Shown here piece by piece: positions 6,904-15,131 of a DNA stretch of 64,000 bases (the first letter of the stretch is position 1; each line of letters begins with the position of its first letter). The position numbers were made by a program, and so were the translations under genes. The DNA lies in contig WQXH01000005.1 in NCBI GenBank assembly GCA_009784945.1, positions 1-64,000 of the forward strand. The letters are read 5' to 3'. The notes below the pieces were generated by a model. The model saw nothing but the letters and a program-made list of their open reading frames with translations, did not search any database and had not been told where the DNA came from. The stretch is from Coriobacteriia bacterium. Its GTDB lineage: Bacteria; Actinomycetota; Coriobacteriia; Coriobacteriales; UBA8131.

Positions 6904-7614
6904 ATGACGAGAGATGAATTTGCACAAAGCACCAAGGAAGCGCTTGCAAAAAGAGTGGGCTATGTTTGTTCAAACCCAGCCTGTCGCCAACCAACAAGTG
7001 GCCCTTCTGAGGAAACGGACAAAGCAATATGCGTTGGACAAGCTGCACATATCACCGCTGCTTCAGAAAGAGGGCCAAGGTATGACCATTCATTGACTCC
7101 AGACGAGCGAAGGAGCCTCTCCAATGGAATCTGGTTGTGTTACACATGTGCAAAACTAATTGATAGTGATAAAAGCGCCTATACAACTGAGAAGCTTCAT
7201 GAGTGGAGGCAAGATGCAGAAACCGCAGCTAAGCTTGCTTTGGAGCAAAGACGCTCAACATACACAGGAGACTTAGGAGTTTTCGTGGAAGCGCAAAGGC
7301 TAATGCCTGAACTAATCGCTGAGATGATAATGGACACAAAAGAAGATGACACAAGCCTGATAAGAGAGTTTGTAGTAAGAATTAGCAAAAAGGTTACATA
7401 CTGCGCAGGCGGCAAGCCTCGACTTTACTATTACGAGGATGAGCATTATAACTTGTTGAACATGTTGGATTGGATGGAAGAGGGCTCACTAATAACCTGT
7501 ATATCCCGCCGGTTTGAAAACTCTCCTCCTGTATATCACTTTAATCAAGAATTTTATAATTGGCTTCGAAACGATGAGCGTCCCATTGACTCAAGCGATT
7601 CCGCACCTCTTTGA
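6904..7614 (+). CDS. HNH nuclease-like protein, possible defence gene
   Basis: I chose ATG 6,904, preceded by GGAG, over the track start at 6,856. The 236-residue product begins with an HNH-like module: a zinc-type pair in GYVCSNPACRQ (about residue 18), then GQAAHITAASERGPRYD (about 42), and SNGIWLCYTCAKLID (about 75), which contains the second cysteine pair. This arrangement is seen in HNH domains of several bacterial defence nucleases. The C-terminal half (about 120-236) has no domain I know. The gene ends inside the start of the next ORF (TTGA overlap), so both are made from one mRNA. The neighbours are mobC and an EcoRII-type system. The nuclease assignment is reasonable. The biological role is inferred. 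Confidence 0.6.
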   Translation: MTRDEFAQSTKEALAKRVGYVCSNPACRQPTSGPSEETDKAICVGQAAHITAASERGPRYDHSLTPDERRSLSNGIWLCYTCAKLIDSDKSAYTTEKLHEWRQDAETAAKLALEQRRSTYTGDLGVFVEAQRLMPELIAEMIMDTKEDDTSLIREFVVRISKKVTYCAGGKPRLYYYEDEHYNLLNMLDWMEEGSLITCISRRFENSPPVYHFNQEFYNWLRNDERPIDSSDSAPL

Positions 7615-8834
7615 GCGAAACAATGATGGATAATCGTTCAAAAGAAATTCAAACGTTGCTTCAGGAAGATAACTGTGCTGAGATGTTTGTTTCTCGGCAC
7701 CAGGATTACCCTGACTGCACAATCCTGCTATTTGACGACACAACCATCACTCGTAATCTTCATTTTGGAGAGATGTCTGCGGGCTCATACTTTTTAACTG
7801 GCTTGTCAAATTATCAACACATTAACTTACTTAACTCAGCTTCAATACAGCTGATGCAGTCCGATTGTGAATATGCTCCATGCGGACTGATGGGGAGAGC
7901 TTATTTTGATTCTAATGCTATCGGCTCATTAAGAGAGCTTGTCTTGGGAAGCTCGTCACAGGAAAGTAAGCACGAGTCGCTTATCGAGATGCTGAATAAG
8001 TTGCTTGAGATGAGATTTGACACCATGCCAGTGCTTTATATGGCAGAAGCAGCGATTAACGAAGCAGTAGCAAGTAATCCTCGCGCCATATATGATTCAT
8101 TGCTGGGATACGCAGTAGTTCATCATGCTCTTGAGGAAAATCTAACCATTGAGGTGTCTAGCTTTCAAATTGTCGATAGAAATAAAAAAAATACAGCAAT
8201 GTCACTCTATAAGAGCACACAGAGATTTCCAGAAATAATGGAATCTGGAATAGTTCGCTTCAATGCTATTCGCAACATTTTGATGAAAGCAATTGTACTT
8301 GAGCACTCAGAAGAAAAAGCCAGCGAAAAAGCAAAGAAGCTTGTCGATTTCGTTAACCATGAGCTTTGCATCAGCCTGGTATACGAGCTTACTATTTGCA
8401 TGCAATTGTTTAAACGTGCCTCAAGTGTTCAAAAGTTTTTTGGCAGAGTAGACTCAAGTGCCCCCAGAAGTCTAAGCCTTGCCCTTAAGTGTGTTAACAG
8501 CATGGCCTGGGACATGTTCCACCTACGATTGATGAGTACCTGGATGGCACAGGAGAATGCAAGTCCACAACTGCACGTTTCACTTCCATTCCTATTGAGT
8601 GCTGATGATGGTTTACGCCGATTAATTGACGCAAACCCAATTAAGAGAATTGCCTTTGACAGAGGCGAGGCATATATGCTGTACGAGTATAGACTTGAGG
8701 ACTTCTGCAATAAGGAGCTCCAGGAGAAACTCATTAGTGGCTCAGATTATAGACATCAGCAGGCGGGTAGAAAGAATCAAGAAATACTTTATGATCTTCT
8801 AGTAAAAGACCTCAGCCAAGTTCTGGCTGAGTAA
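7611..8834 (+). CDS. Unknown protein coupled to the HNH gene
   Basis: This 407-residue protein starts at TTG 7,611, overlapping the stop of the HNH gene, or at ATG 7,623. I do not recognise the family. It is soluble, with no signal or membrane segment. Two stretches, CTILLFDDTTIT (about 36-48) and RAYFDSNAIGSLREL (about 94-109), have the strand-acid look of PIN-like or other metal-binding nuclease folds. The second half is mostly helical. The tight coupling to the HNH protein and the position inside defence cargo suggest a two-gene immune system in which this protein could sense or regulate, but nothing in the sequence proves that. Confidence 0.5.
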   Translation: MSETMMDNRSKEIQTLLQEDNCAEMFVSRHQDYPDCTILLFDDTTITRNLHFGEMSAGSYFLTGLSNYQHINLLNSASIQLMQSDCEYAPCGLMGRAYFDSNAIGSLRELVLGSSSQESKHESLIEMLNKLLEMRFDTMPVLYMAEAAINEAVASNPRAIYDSLLGYAVVHHALEENLTIEVSSFQIVDRNKKNTAMSLYKSTQRFPEIMESGIVRFNAIRNILMKAIVLEHSEEKASEKAKKLVDFVNHELCISLVYELTICMQLFKRASSVQKFFGRVDSSAPRSLSLALKCVNSMAWDMFHLRLMSTWMAQENASPQLHVSLPFLLSADDGLRRLIDANPIKRIAFDRGEAYMLYEYRLEDFCNKELQEKLISGSDYRHQQAGRKNQEILYDLLVKDLSQVLAE

Positions 8835-9045
8835 TGCTTCAATCGAGACTATTCGCCTTCGCCCAGCTTGTTATATTTCGTTTGCAGCACAATTGGTTTA
8901 TGGCGTAAAGCTCAAACGGCTAGTTCAACAGCAGGTTACATTGACATTGCTACTGAGTGCACACACAATTCTGACGGAAGATATCATCTCACATTCTACA
9001 ACACTCAATAGCTTGATTCTCGCACTATTGCTGTATCGAGCAGTG

Positions 9046-9051
9046 TATAAT
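9046..9051 (+). promoter_or_regulatory. Likely -10 of the restriction operon
   Basis: TATAAT lies 41 bases before the methyltransferase start. No convincing -35 is seen at 16-18 bases. The 258-bp gap between 8,834 and 9,093 holds no supported gene. Confidence 0.4.
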
Positions 9052-9092
9052 AGGGAAAAAACAAGTACCGAATATTACCCAGAGGAGATTTA

Positions 9093-10211
9093 GTGCCACA
9101 GCAGATTCATGTAAGGCTTGATGACAAGGTTTACGAAAACCTAAGCAAACTCTCTGTGATTACAAAAAAACCAATCCAAGACTGTACACGAGAAGCAATC
9201 ATCTACTATATTTCGAGAGAAATGCCGCAGGAGAAACCAAAAAAACCTCGCTTCAGGTTTATTGACCTATTTGCTGGTATCGGTGGCATGAGGATCGCGT
9301 TCGAGTCAAATCGTGGTCAATGTGTGTTCTCGAGCGAGTGGGACAAATATTGCCAGCAAACATATTTCTCTAACTTTAATGAGCTACCGGCTGGTGATAT
9401 TACCATTATTGAAGCTTCTGCCATTCCTGATCACGACATTTTGGTTGCAGGCTTTCCCTGTCAGCCATTCTCGATAGCTGGAGTCTCCAAGAAGAACAGC
9501 CTTGGAAGAGATACCGGTTTTCTTGATAAGACGCAGGGGACATTATTCTTCGATGTTGCAAGGATTATCAAAGAAAAACGCCCCAAAGCCTTCCTGCTTG
9601 AGAATGTCAAAAACATCAGAAGCCACGACAAAGGGAACACCTGGAAGGTCATTATGGAAACGCTTGAGGGGCTTGATTACGAGGTTTTCTCAGATGTACT
9701 TGATGGTCAGAGTTATGTTCCTCAACATCGCGAACGAGTGCTTATTGCTGGCTTTGACCGTAAGCGCTACGGGAATGAAGTGACATTCGATTTCCCAAAG
9801 AAGAAACCACGTATTAAGCCGAAAGTCAGTGACATTCTAGAGGCAGAAGTCGACGATAGATACACGCTATCCGATCATTTGTGGCAATATCTGCAAGATT
9901 ATGCAGAGAAGCATCGCGCTAGAGGAAACGGCTTTGGTTATGGAATGGTTGACCTAGATGGCGTCACTCGGACACTAAGCGCGCGTTACTACAAGGACGG
10001 TTCGGAAGTGTTAATACCACAGGAGGGCATTAATCCCAGAAGGCTAACTCCCAGGGAGTGCGCCAGGCTTCAGGGCTTCGGAGATAATTACGTAATACCT
10101 GTTTCTGATACTCAAGCATACAAGCAATTCGGGAATTCGGTTGTGGTCCCCCTGATGACTGCTGTTGCTAAAAGCATGACAAAAACTCTGGAGGTTTTAG
10201 ATGGTCGTTGA
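9093..10211 (+). CDS. DNA (cytosine-5) methyltransferase, Dcm/EcoRII type
   Basis: The GTG start at 9,093 follows AGAGGAG. The 372-residue protein has the cytosine-5 methylase motifs in order: DLFAGIGG (I, SAM binding), GFPCQPFS (IV, catalytic cysteine), ENVKNI (VI), QHRERV (VIII) and QFGNSVVVPL (X). Motif IX and the target domain include GVTRTLSARYYKDGSE. The first 45 residues (QIHVRLDDKVYENLSKLS...) look like a ribbon-helix-helix DNA-binding domain fused to the enzyme, which could let it control its own operon. The partner endonuclease is EcoRII-like, so the target is probably CCWGG. That specificity is inferred. It overlaps the next gene by 11 bases. Confidence 0.93.
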   Translation: MPQQIHVRLDDKVYENLSKLSVITKKPIQDCTREAIIYYISREMPQEKPKKPRFRFIDLFAGIGGMRIAFESNRGQCVFSSEWDKYCQQTYFSNFNELPAGDITIIEASAIPDHDILVAGFPCQPFSIAGVSKKNSLGRDTGFLDKTQGTLFFDVARIIKEKRPKAFLLENVKNIRSHDKGNTWKVIMETLEGLDYEVFSDVLDGQSYVPQHRERVLIAGFDRKRYGNEVTFDFPKKKPRIKPKVSDILEAEVDDRYTLSDHLWQYLQDYAEKHRARGNGFGYGMVDLDGVTRTLSARYYKDGSEVLIPQEGINPRRLTPRECARLQGFGDNYVIPVSDTQAYKQFGNSVVVPLMTAVAKSMTKTLEVLDGR

Positions 10212-11400
10212 TGACGAACTCAGAGAGCAAGAGAGTATTGCGGATAAGGCCATTAAGGCTGTTAGCAACGGGAAGCTTGCATATTGTAAGTTTCTTTCAG
10301 CAAACGACACTGGAGATACAGGTGGACACCAAGCCGGTATCTACATCGCGAAGAACGCACTTAAGATTCTTTTTGAAACCCCTGGGGAACGCGGGCAGAA
10401 TAAAGACAAGTTTGTGAAAATCAAGTGGCAAGATGATTTCGAAACCGAGTCAAGATTCATATACTACGGGCAAGGAACAAGAAACGAGTACCGAATAACT
10501 CGGTTTGGAAGGGGCTTTCCGTTTCTCCAGACTGAACACACTGGAGATTTGTTTGTTTTCGTGCAACTGGATGATGAAAATTACTCAGGTTTCATATTGA
10601 GCACTGAAGACGATATTGAGGAGTTTCTTGGGTGCTTCGGTATGAGTCCTTCTGACACTGGCAGCGTTATCGAGATAGCTGACTTTGGAATAGAACAGCA
10701 ATTGGAAGCTTCCATGAGAGAGTTCATCAAAGCGCTGAGCGTTGACTTTCCTGAAACAAAGGAGATGGCTTTAACAGCGCAGCGCATAGAGAATGATGTC
10801 TTTGATCATGAGGAGAATGCTTTATATGACCCGGACAGTAAACTGGTCTCATGGATAGATACTGAATACACTTTATTCAGGATGATTGAGCAGGAACGTT
10901 ATGGCTCAACCATCTCTAGGGGGTTTTCCTCTGTTGAGGAATTTGTTGTGTTCGCCAACAGCGTTCTCAATAAGCGAAAGAGCAGGGCAGGACGATCTCT
11001 GGAACATCACCTGTCAAGGATATTTGACTATAATGCCCTCAGCTATTCTCCGCAGCCTCGCACCGAAGGCAATAAGCGTCCTGATTTCATCTTCCCAAGT
11101 GAAGCAGCCTACCATACACCTAATTATCCAATTGAGAAACTCGTTCTTCTCGCAGCCAAAACAACCTGTAAAGACAGATGGCGTCAGGTGATCAACGAGG
11201 CGGATCGTTTCAAGGGTAGGGAGAAGCACCTCTTCACACTCCAGCAGGGCATTTCTGCCCAACAGATGGACGAAATGCACGAGGAGGGAATAGTGCTCGT
11301 CGTTCCAGAAAAATACATCGGAACGTATCCAAAAGCGAAGCGTGAGCAAATCTGGACGTTAAGACGATTCGTAAGCTCCACAAAAGAGAAGACGGGGTAA
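10201..11400 (+). CDS. EcoRII-type restriction endonuclease
   Basis: This 399-residue protein has an N-terminal effector domain and a C-terminal catalytic domain like EcoRII. The catalytic part contains RAGRSLEHHLSRIF (about 262-275), KRPDFIFPSEAAY (about 297-309), LAAKTTCKDRWRQV (about 321-334) and KHLFTLQQG, with the conserved Tyr, Lys and Arg of the EcoRII active site. EcoRII is a type IIE enzyme that needs a second copy of its site as an effector. It cuts unmodified phage DNA, and the adjacent methylase protects the host. The start overlaps the methylase end, so translation is coupled. Confidence 0.9.
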   Translation: MVVDDELREQESIADKAIKAVSNGKLAYCKFLSANDTGDTGGHQAGIYIAKNALKILFETPGERGQNKDKFVKIKWQDDFETESRFIYYGQGTRNEYRITRFGRGFPFLQTEHTGDLFVFVQLDDENYSGFILSTEDDIEEFLGCFGMSPSDTGSVIEIADFGIEQQLEASMREFIKALSVDFPETKEMALTAQRIENDVFDHEENALYDPDSKLVSWIDTEYTLFRMIEQERYGSTISRGFSSVEEFVVFANSVLNKRKSRAGRSLEHHLSRIFDYNALSYSPQPRTEGNKRPDFIFPSEAAYHTPNYPIEKLVLLAAKTTCKDRWRQVINEADRFKGREKHLFTLQQGISAQQMDEMHEEGIVLVVPEKYIGTYPKAKREQIWTLRRFVSSTKEKTG

Positions 11401-11415
11401 GGGGGAATTCTGAAA

Positions 11416-11874
11416 GTGGTTAAGCAAACTGATAGCATGTTTGCAGCAACCGACACTTCAGCAGCTGATAGTGCCGCCATCCATAAATCCATGCAAGGCA
11501 ATAAAGGTAAAGACACCAGACCTGAGCTGATTGTGCGAAAAATGTTGCGAGAAGCTGGGTATCCTGGATATCGCCTGCATTGGAAGAAGGCTCCAGGAAA
11601 ACCAGACATCGCTTACCCAGGTAGGAAGATAGCCATTTTTGTCAATGGCTGTTACTGGCACCGTCACCCTGGCTGTAATCTCGCCTATACACCAAAGACC
11701 AACCAGTATTTCTGGATTAACAAATTCGAAGATACAGTCGAGCGCGACAAGCGTAACTATCAGCAGCTTGAGGAGGCAGGGTGGAAGATCTTTGTAATCT
11801 GGGAGTGTGAGCTGGGCACCTCCGGAGAGCATTGTGTCATAGATTCTATCATCAACAGTTTTGCTGCAGGGTAG
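11416..11874 (+). CDS. vsr: Vsr very-short-patch mismatch endonuclease
   Basis: The 152-residue protein has the Vsr landmarks: SMQGNKGKDTRPELIVRKMLREAG (about 24-48), GKPDIAYPGRKIAIFVNGCYWHRHPGC (about 61-87), which supplies the catalytic Asp and the zinc-type His/Cys residues, and WKIFVIWECEL. Vsr nicks T:G mismatches that arise when 5-methylcytosine deaminates. This restores the C:G pair at Dcm-type sites. Its place directly after a cytosine-5 methylase and its endonuclease fits that job. The start codon is GTG 11,416. The first 20 residues are variable. Confidence 0.92.
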   Translation: MVKQTDSMFAATDTSAADSAAIHKSMQGNKGKDTRPELIVRKMLREAGYPGYRLHWKKAPGKPDIAYPGRKIAIFVNGCYWHRHPGCNLAYTPKTNQYFWINKFEDTVERDKRNYQQLEEAGWKIFVIWECELGTSGEHCVIDSIINSFAAG

Positions 11875-11891
11875 CAAAGTAAAGGAGAGCA

Positions 11892-13535
11892 ATGAGCAAA
11901 GAAAAAGATAAGAAGAACAAGCTTAATCTATATCTAATAAAAACTGGATTTGAAATGCCTGATCCTAGGAGCGCAACAGAGGTGGCAAGCGAGTCATTGT
12001 GCAATGAAGACAAGCGGGAGCAGAAGCAATTGGTTCGAGAAGGTGTTTTTGCGCAAGTGATTCCAGATGTTGGGATACTCTTTTCAAAGCCTGCTTCCAT
12101 CAACAAGCCTTCATGGGCAGAGAGGTTTTTCAAGGGCATGGTGGATACGAGCACCTTTCATGCTTCATCCACTAGTGCTGTGCTGTTAATAGAATTAGGT
12201 GTGGCTGATGGATTAAGTGAGCCACGCATTTTTGCGCAAACGTTTGGGTTGGGTCGATATCTACTCGAAGACAATGCGATAGAAGAAAGCTTCGGCTTAA
12301 AGACAGTGCTGAACATGATTGAAGTTGATTCTATTAGAAAGCTTGTTAAGACTAGTGTTGGCGGTAACCTAAAGACAAGTAGTGAGCAGATGCCATTGAA
12401 GGCAACAATGGGAGAGTTTGGACTGGATATTGATAGAGACTTACTGAGCAGGTTGACGGCAATCGGACCCGATGATGGATTGTTTTCTGGGACATTGTCT
12501 GGTGGAGACAGCATATCTTTGACTGCTCCAGTTGACATCTTTTCTTTTCGTGATTTTTGCGCACAGGCCTACGATGTGTATTTGTCGGACGAATACATAA
12601 AAAAGTTTCCTTGGTTTGACCATATAAAACCTGTCAAGGATAAGAGTCTTATCAAGCATTTGAATGCTGGACTGGTGCATGCAGTTAAAAGTGGTTCCAA
12701 AGATATATGGATGGCGGTTCCGGAAATAATTGATTGGGAGAAGACTTGTGGATTCAAATATCTTGGTATTCGAGAGCCAGTGGACGATATTATTCTCAAT
12801 GAGGTTTTAGGTGCAATGTGCGAGGAGCTTACTGAGTTCGAGCAATTCGAAAGTGTTAGAATTCGGATGATAAGCGCAGAGGACAGCAGCTGTCTTTCAA
12901 GTTGGCCAGCCAACAAATGTCTGTATGGAGAACTTACGTTAGACGACAAGCAGTTTTGCATAAGCAACGGCAAATGGTTTCAGATAAGTAAAGATTTTGC
13001 TGATGATATACGCCAGAGTTATGAGAGCACAACAGTGTCCGATTTTCCGTTTATCAACTATGCTGGCAACATTAAGAATGAGCAAAACTATAACAGCGCG
13101 CTGGTCGAACAAAACCCAACTGACTGTCTTTTGATGGATAGGAGAAATGTCGTGTATGGGGGAGGCCACAGTAAGGTCGAGCTATGTGATGTGCTGACAG
13201 CAGACGGCAAATTGATTCATACTAAAATCTATTCAGGTTCTTCTACGCTAAGCCACTTGTTTAATCAAGGTCTTGTTTCTGCTGGGCTATCTAAATCTGA
13301 TACAGGATTCTTGGCTAAAGCTAATGAGAAAATCGCTGAGGCTGGAGGATGTGAGAGGTTTGTCTTAAAGAATGATTCCATTAACGAAGTGGTGTTCGGG
13401 ATAGTATCCAAGGAAGACACGAATCTTCCTCAGATTCCCTTTTTCAGCAAGGTCGCATTCCATTACGTCAAGGCCCAGCTAAAGATGATTGGGCTGAAAG
13501 TCTCACTAAGAACAATTGTGAAGACTCTGGTTTAG
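11892..13535 (+). CDS. DUF6119 / TIGR04141 family protein
   Basis: This 547-residue protein begins with KLNLYLIKTGFEMPD. That beginning and the overall layout resemble the sporadically distributed TIGR04141 (DUF6119) proteins. They occur in patches on mobile DNA, often beside restriction systems. I know of no proven activity. The ATG follows AGGAGAG, 18 bases after vsr, so it is likely the last gene of the restriction operon. Its end overlaps the end of the convergent xis gene by 4 bases. No membrane segments or cysteine clusters are evident. A role in defence is inferred from context only. Confidence 0.6.
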   Translation: MSKEKDKKNKLNLYLIKTGFEMPDPRSATEVASESLCNEDKREQKQLVREGVFAQVIPDVGILFSKPASINKPSWAERFFKGMVDTSTFHASSTSAVLLIELGVADGLSEPRIFAQTFGLGRYLLEDNAIEESFGLKTVLNMIEVDSIRKLVKTSVGGNLKTSSEQMPLKATMGEFGLDIDRDLLSRLTAIGPDDGLFSGTLSGGDSISLTAPVDIFSFRDFCAQAYDVYLSDEYIKKFPWFDHIKPVKDKSLIKHLNAGLVHAVKSGSKDIWMAVPEIIDWEKTCGFKYLGIREPVDDIILNEVLGAMCEELTEFEQFESVRIRMISAEDSSCLSSWPANKCLYGELTLDDKQFCISNGKWFQISKDFADDIRQSYESTTVSDFPFINYAGNIKNEQNYNSALVEQNPTDCLLMDRRNVVYGGGHSKVELCDVLTADGKLIHTKIYSGSSTLSHLFNQGLVSAGLSKSDTGFLAKANEKIAEAGGCERFVLKNDSINEVVFGIVSKEDTNLPQIPFFSKVAFHYVKAQLKMIGLKVSLRTIVKTLV

Positions 13536-13750
13536 TTATGGAACGGACTTGTTCCAGAATGCTTATCCAGAAATACTAAAAGTGCTTCTTTTGGGACTGT
13601 CCAGCGGCCGTTGATGTAGATGGCTTCGGGGATTTCTCCTGAGGTGAGCCATCTGGTGACGGTGCGGGGGGACTTACGGAGGAGTTTTGCGATGTCGGTA
13701 GGGGTGAGGTAGCTGGGCAGTGCCTCAATGGGTGTTGTCTCGGCGACCAT
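13532..13750 (-). CDS. Excisionase-like helix-turn-helix protein
   Basis: I start it at 13,750 (MVAETTPIEALPSYL), where AAAGGAAG precedes the ATG. The track start 34 codons further upstream lacks a ribosome site. The 72-residue protein is a MerR/excisionase-type winged helix: YLTPTDIAKLLRKSPRTVTRWLTSGEIP, then INGRWTVPKEALLVFL. Such proteins direct integrases toward excision or act as repressors. It is transcribed away from the zinc-finger and integrase genes. The inverted repeat CGTTAA...TTAACG in its promoter also occurs near the left ends of B and C, which suggests autoregulation plus end binding. Confidence 0.75.
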   Translation of the reverse strand: MVAETTPIEALPSYLTPTDIAKLLRKSPRTVTRWLTSGEIPEAIYINGRWTVPKEALLVFLDKHSGTSPFHN

Positions 13751-13774
13751 TGGTTTTCTTCCTTTCTCAAGGTG

Positions 13775-13852
13775 CGTTAAACACGAACTTAACGTATATA
13801 GCAAATAATAACGGAAAGATAGTTGACAATCAAGCTGTGTAGCAGATATCAT
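13775..13852. promoter_or_regulatory. Divergent control region xis / zinc-finger gene
   Basis: CGTTAA-8-TTAACG (13,775-13,794) is a palindromic operator candidate. On the plus strand, TTGACA (13,823-13,828) and TATCAT (13,847-13,852) with an 18-base spacer form a good promoter. The -10 ends 6 bases before ATG 13,859, so a leaderless mRNA is likely. Confidence 0.55.
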
Positions 13853-13858
13853 GTCTAC

Positions 13859-15091
13859 ATGAGAGAAAACGTAGATAAAGGACAGATAATGGATTCAGGT
13901 CAGATTAACAGACCGAGTGTTTTGCCTTGGCTGGTTTGCTCAACACTGCATGCCAGTGAGGTAAGTACAGGCAATAAGACCTACCGCTTCTTTGCGGAGG
14001 ACATCAAGGAGGGCGAGCATCACGCAATTGAGTTACTGCCGCTGGAGTTCTTTAACCAAGAGCTCATGAAAGTGGATACCACCTCGGAGCTCAGCCTTCT
14101 GCGTTTTTGTGAAAAGTGGGGGCTTTTGCTCTCGCCGCTTTATGCCTCGAAGACCCATGCGCTCTCTGGGCGCAAGGCAAGCAACGACTTGGCTTATGGC
14201 TATTACTACCCTACGAGCTATCGTGACGGGATTGCTGCCCTGGAAGGGCAGCTTGCTGCCGACATAGAGGCTTTCAGGGGCTCTTGTGGCTTCGAGACTG
14301 CTGATGAGGCGGTGCAACAGCTTATAGGCTCTGAGTTTGCGCGAGAAGCGGTTGCAAAGGGCGACTATGGTGACCCATCTCACTTTGGCGCTGTCGTGTC
14401 TGTTGATGAAGTGGCGTATACCGTGCGTTTGCTTCAGATAGCATGTGGGATTCTAGCAGCGCATCAGTCAGGGCTGAGAGGCCAGGAGCTACACTACTAC
14501 TTGCTCAACGATAATGTCATCCCAAGAAAACATCCAATCGAGCTGGAGACCCGCCTTGGCTTTGACCTTTTGTTTGGGGACTACCTAGCAGCAGCTCAGC
14601 AGATTGAGCTGGCAAAGGGTAGCGGAACTGAAGTCGACAAGGAGCGCATTCGCGTCGTGGGGAACGTTTATATGGAAATGGGTGTAGAGAATGCAAGGAG
14701 CTTTATCAGACAGGCAACAATCAATCTTGCGCTGGAGAACATCTGGATGCGCGAGGACGGCGACAAGCTGGAGGGAGAGGGCTTTTGGGGTGAGCCACTG
14801 CAAGTCATGGAAGGGTCGCTCCTAGAGGCAATACTTACCAACTTTGACTATGTGATGAATGCGCCCTTTGACTGGTCGACGTGCGAGCACTGTGGACGAG
14901 TCTTCAAGTTTCAAAAGGAATATGACCCAGCCAATCGCTATCGCAAATCTATGTTTTGTCGCGATAGTTGCCGTGTGCGAAGTGCACAGATTAAGCGCAA
15001 CAATGCCGCTCATGGGCTGGGGAATCAGTCCATCGAAAAGGCTATGAATGATCTTTCTCCCGATGGCTATGAGCCAGAGGGATTGAGATAG
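13859..15091 (+). CDS. Zinc-finger protein of integrative elements, unknown role
   Basis: Two starts are possible: ATG 13,859, which would be leaderless given the promoter, or ATG 13,889, which has AAAGGACAG upstream. The product is about 400-410 residues. The first 330 have no domain I recognise. Near the C-terminus it has CEHCGRVF...MFCRDSCRVRS, four cysteines in a CxxC...CxxxC pattern followed by a basic stretch. This resembles the CGNR-type zinc finger of actinobacterial DNA-binding proteins. It lies 40 bases upstream of the integrase, with which it is probably co-transcribed. A regulatory or directionality role is an inference. Confidence 0.5.
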   Translation: MRENVDKGQIMDSGQINRPSVLPWLVCSTLHASEVSTGNKTYRFFAEDIKEGEHHAIELLPLEFFNQELMKVDTTSELSLLRFCEKWGLLLSPLYASKTHALSGRKASNDLAYGYYYPTSYRDGIAALEGQLAADIEAFRGSCGFETADEAVQQLIGSEFAREAVAKGDYGDPSHFGAVVSVDEVAYTVRLLQIACGILAAHQSGLRGQELHYYLLNDNVIPRKHPIELETRLGFDLLFGDYLAAAQQIELAKGSGTEVDKERIRVVGNVYMEMGVENARSFIRQATINLALENIWMREDGDKLEGEGFWGEPLQVMEGSLLEAILTNFDYVMNAPFDWSTCEHCGRVFKFQKEYDPANRYRKSMFCRDSCRVRSAQIKRNNAAHGLGNQSIEKAMNDLSPDGYEPEGLR

Positions 15092-15131
15092 AAGTGACCA
15101 AGATGCTTTCGCTTGAGAGGAGGTGAATGAT

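Noticed and set aside
8893-9093. 66-residue ORF before the methyltransferase
   Set aside because: It spans the operon's promoter and its protein shows no family features.
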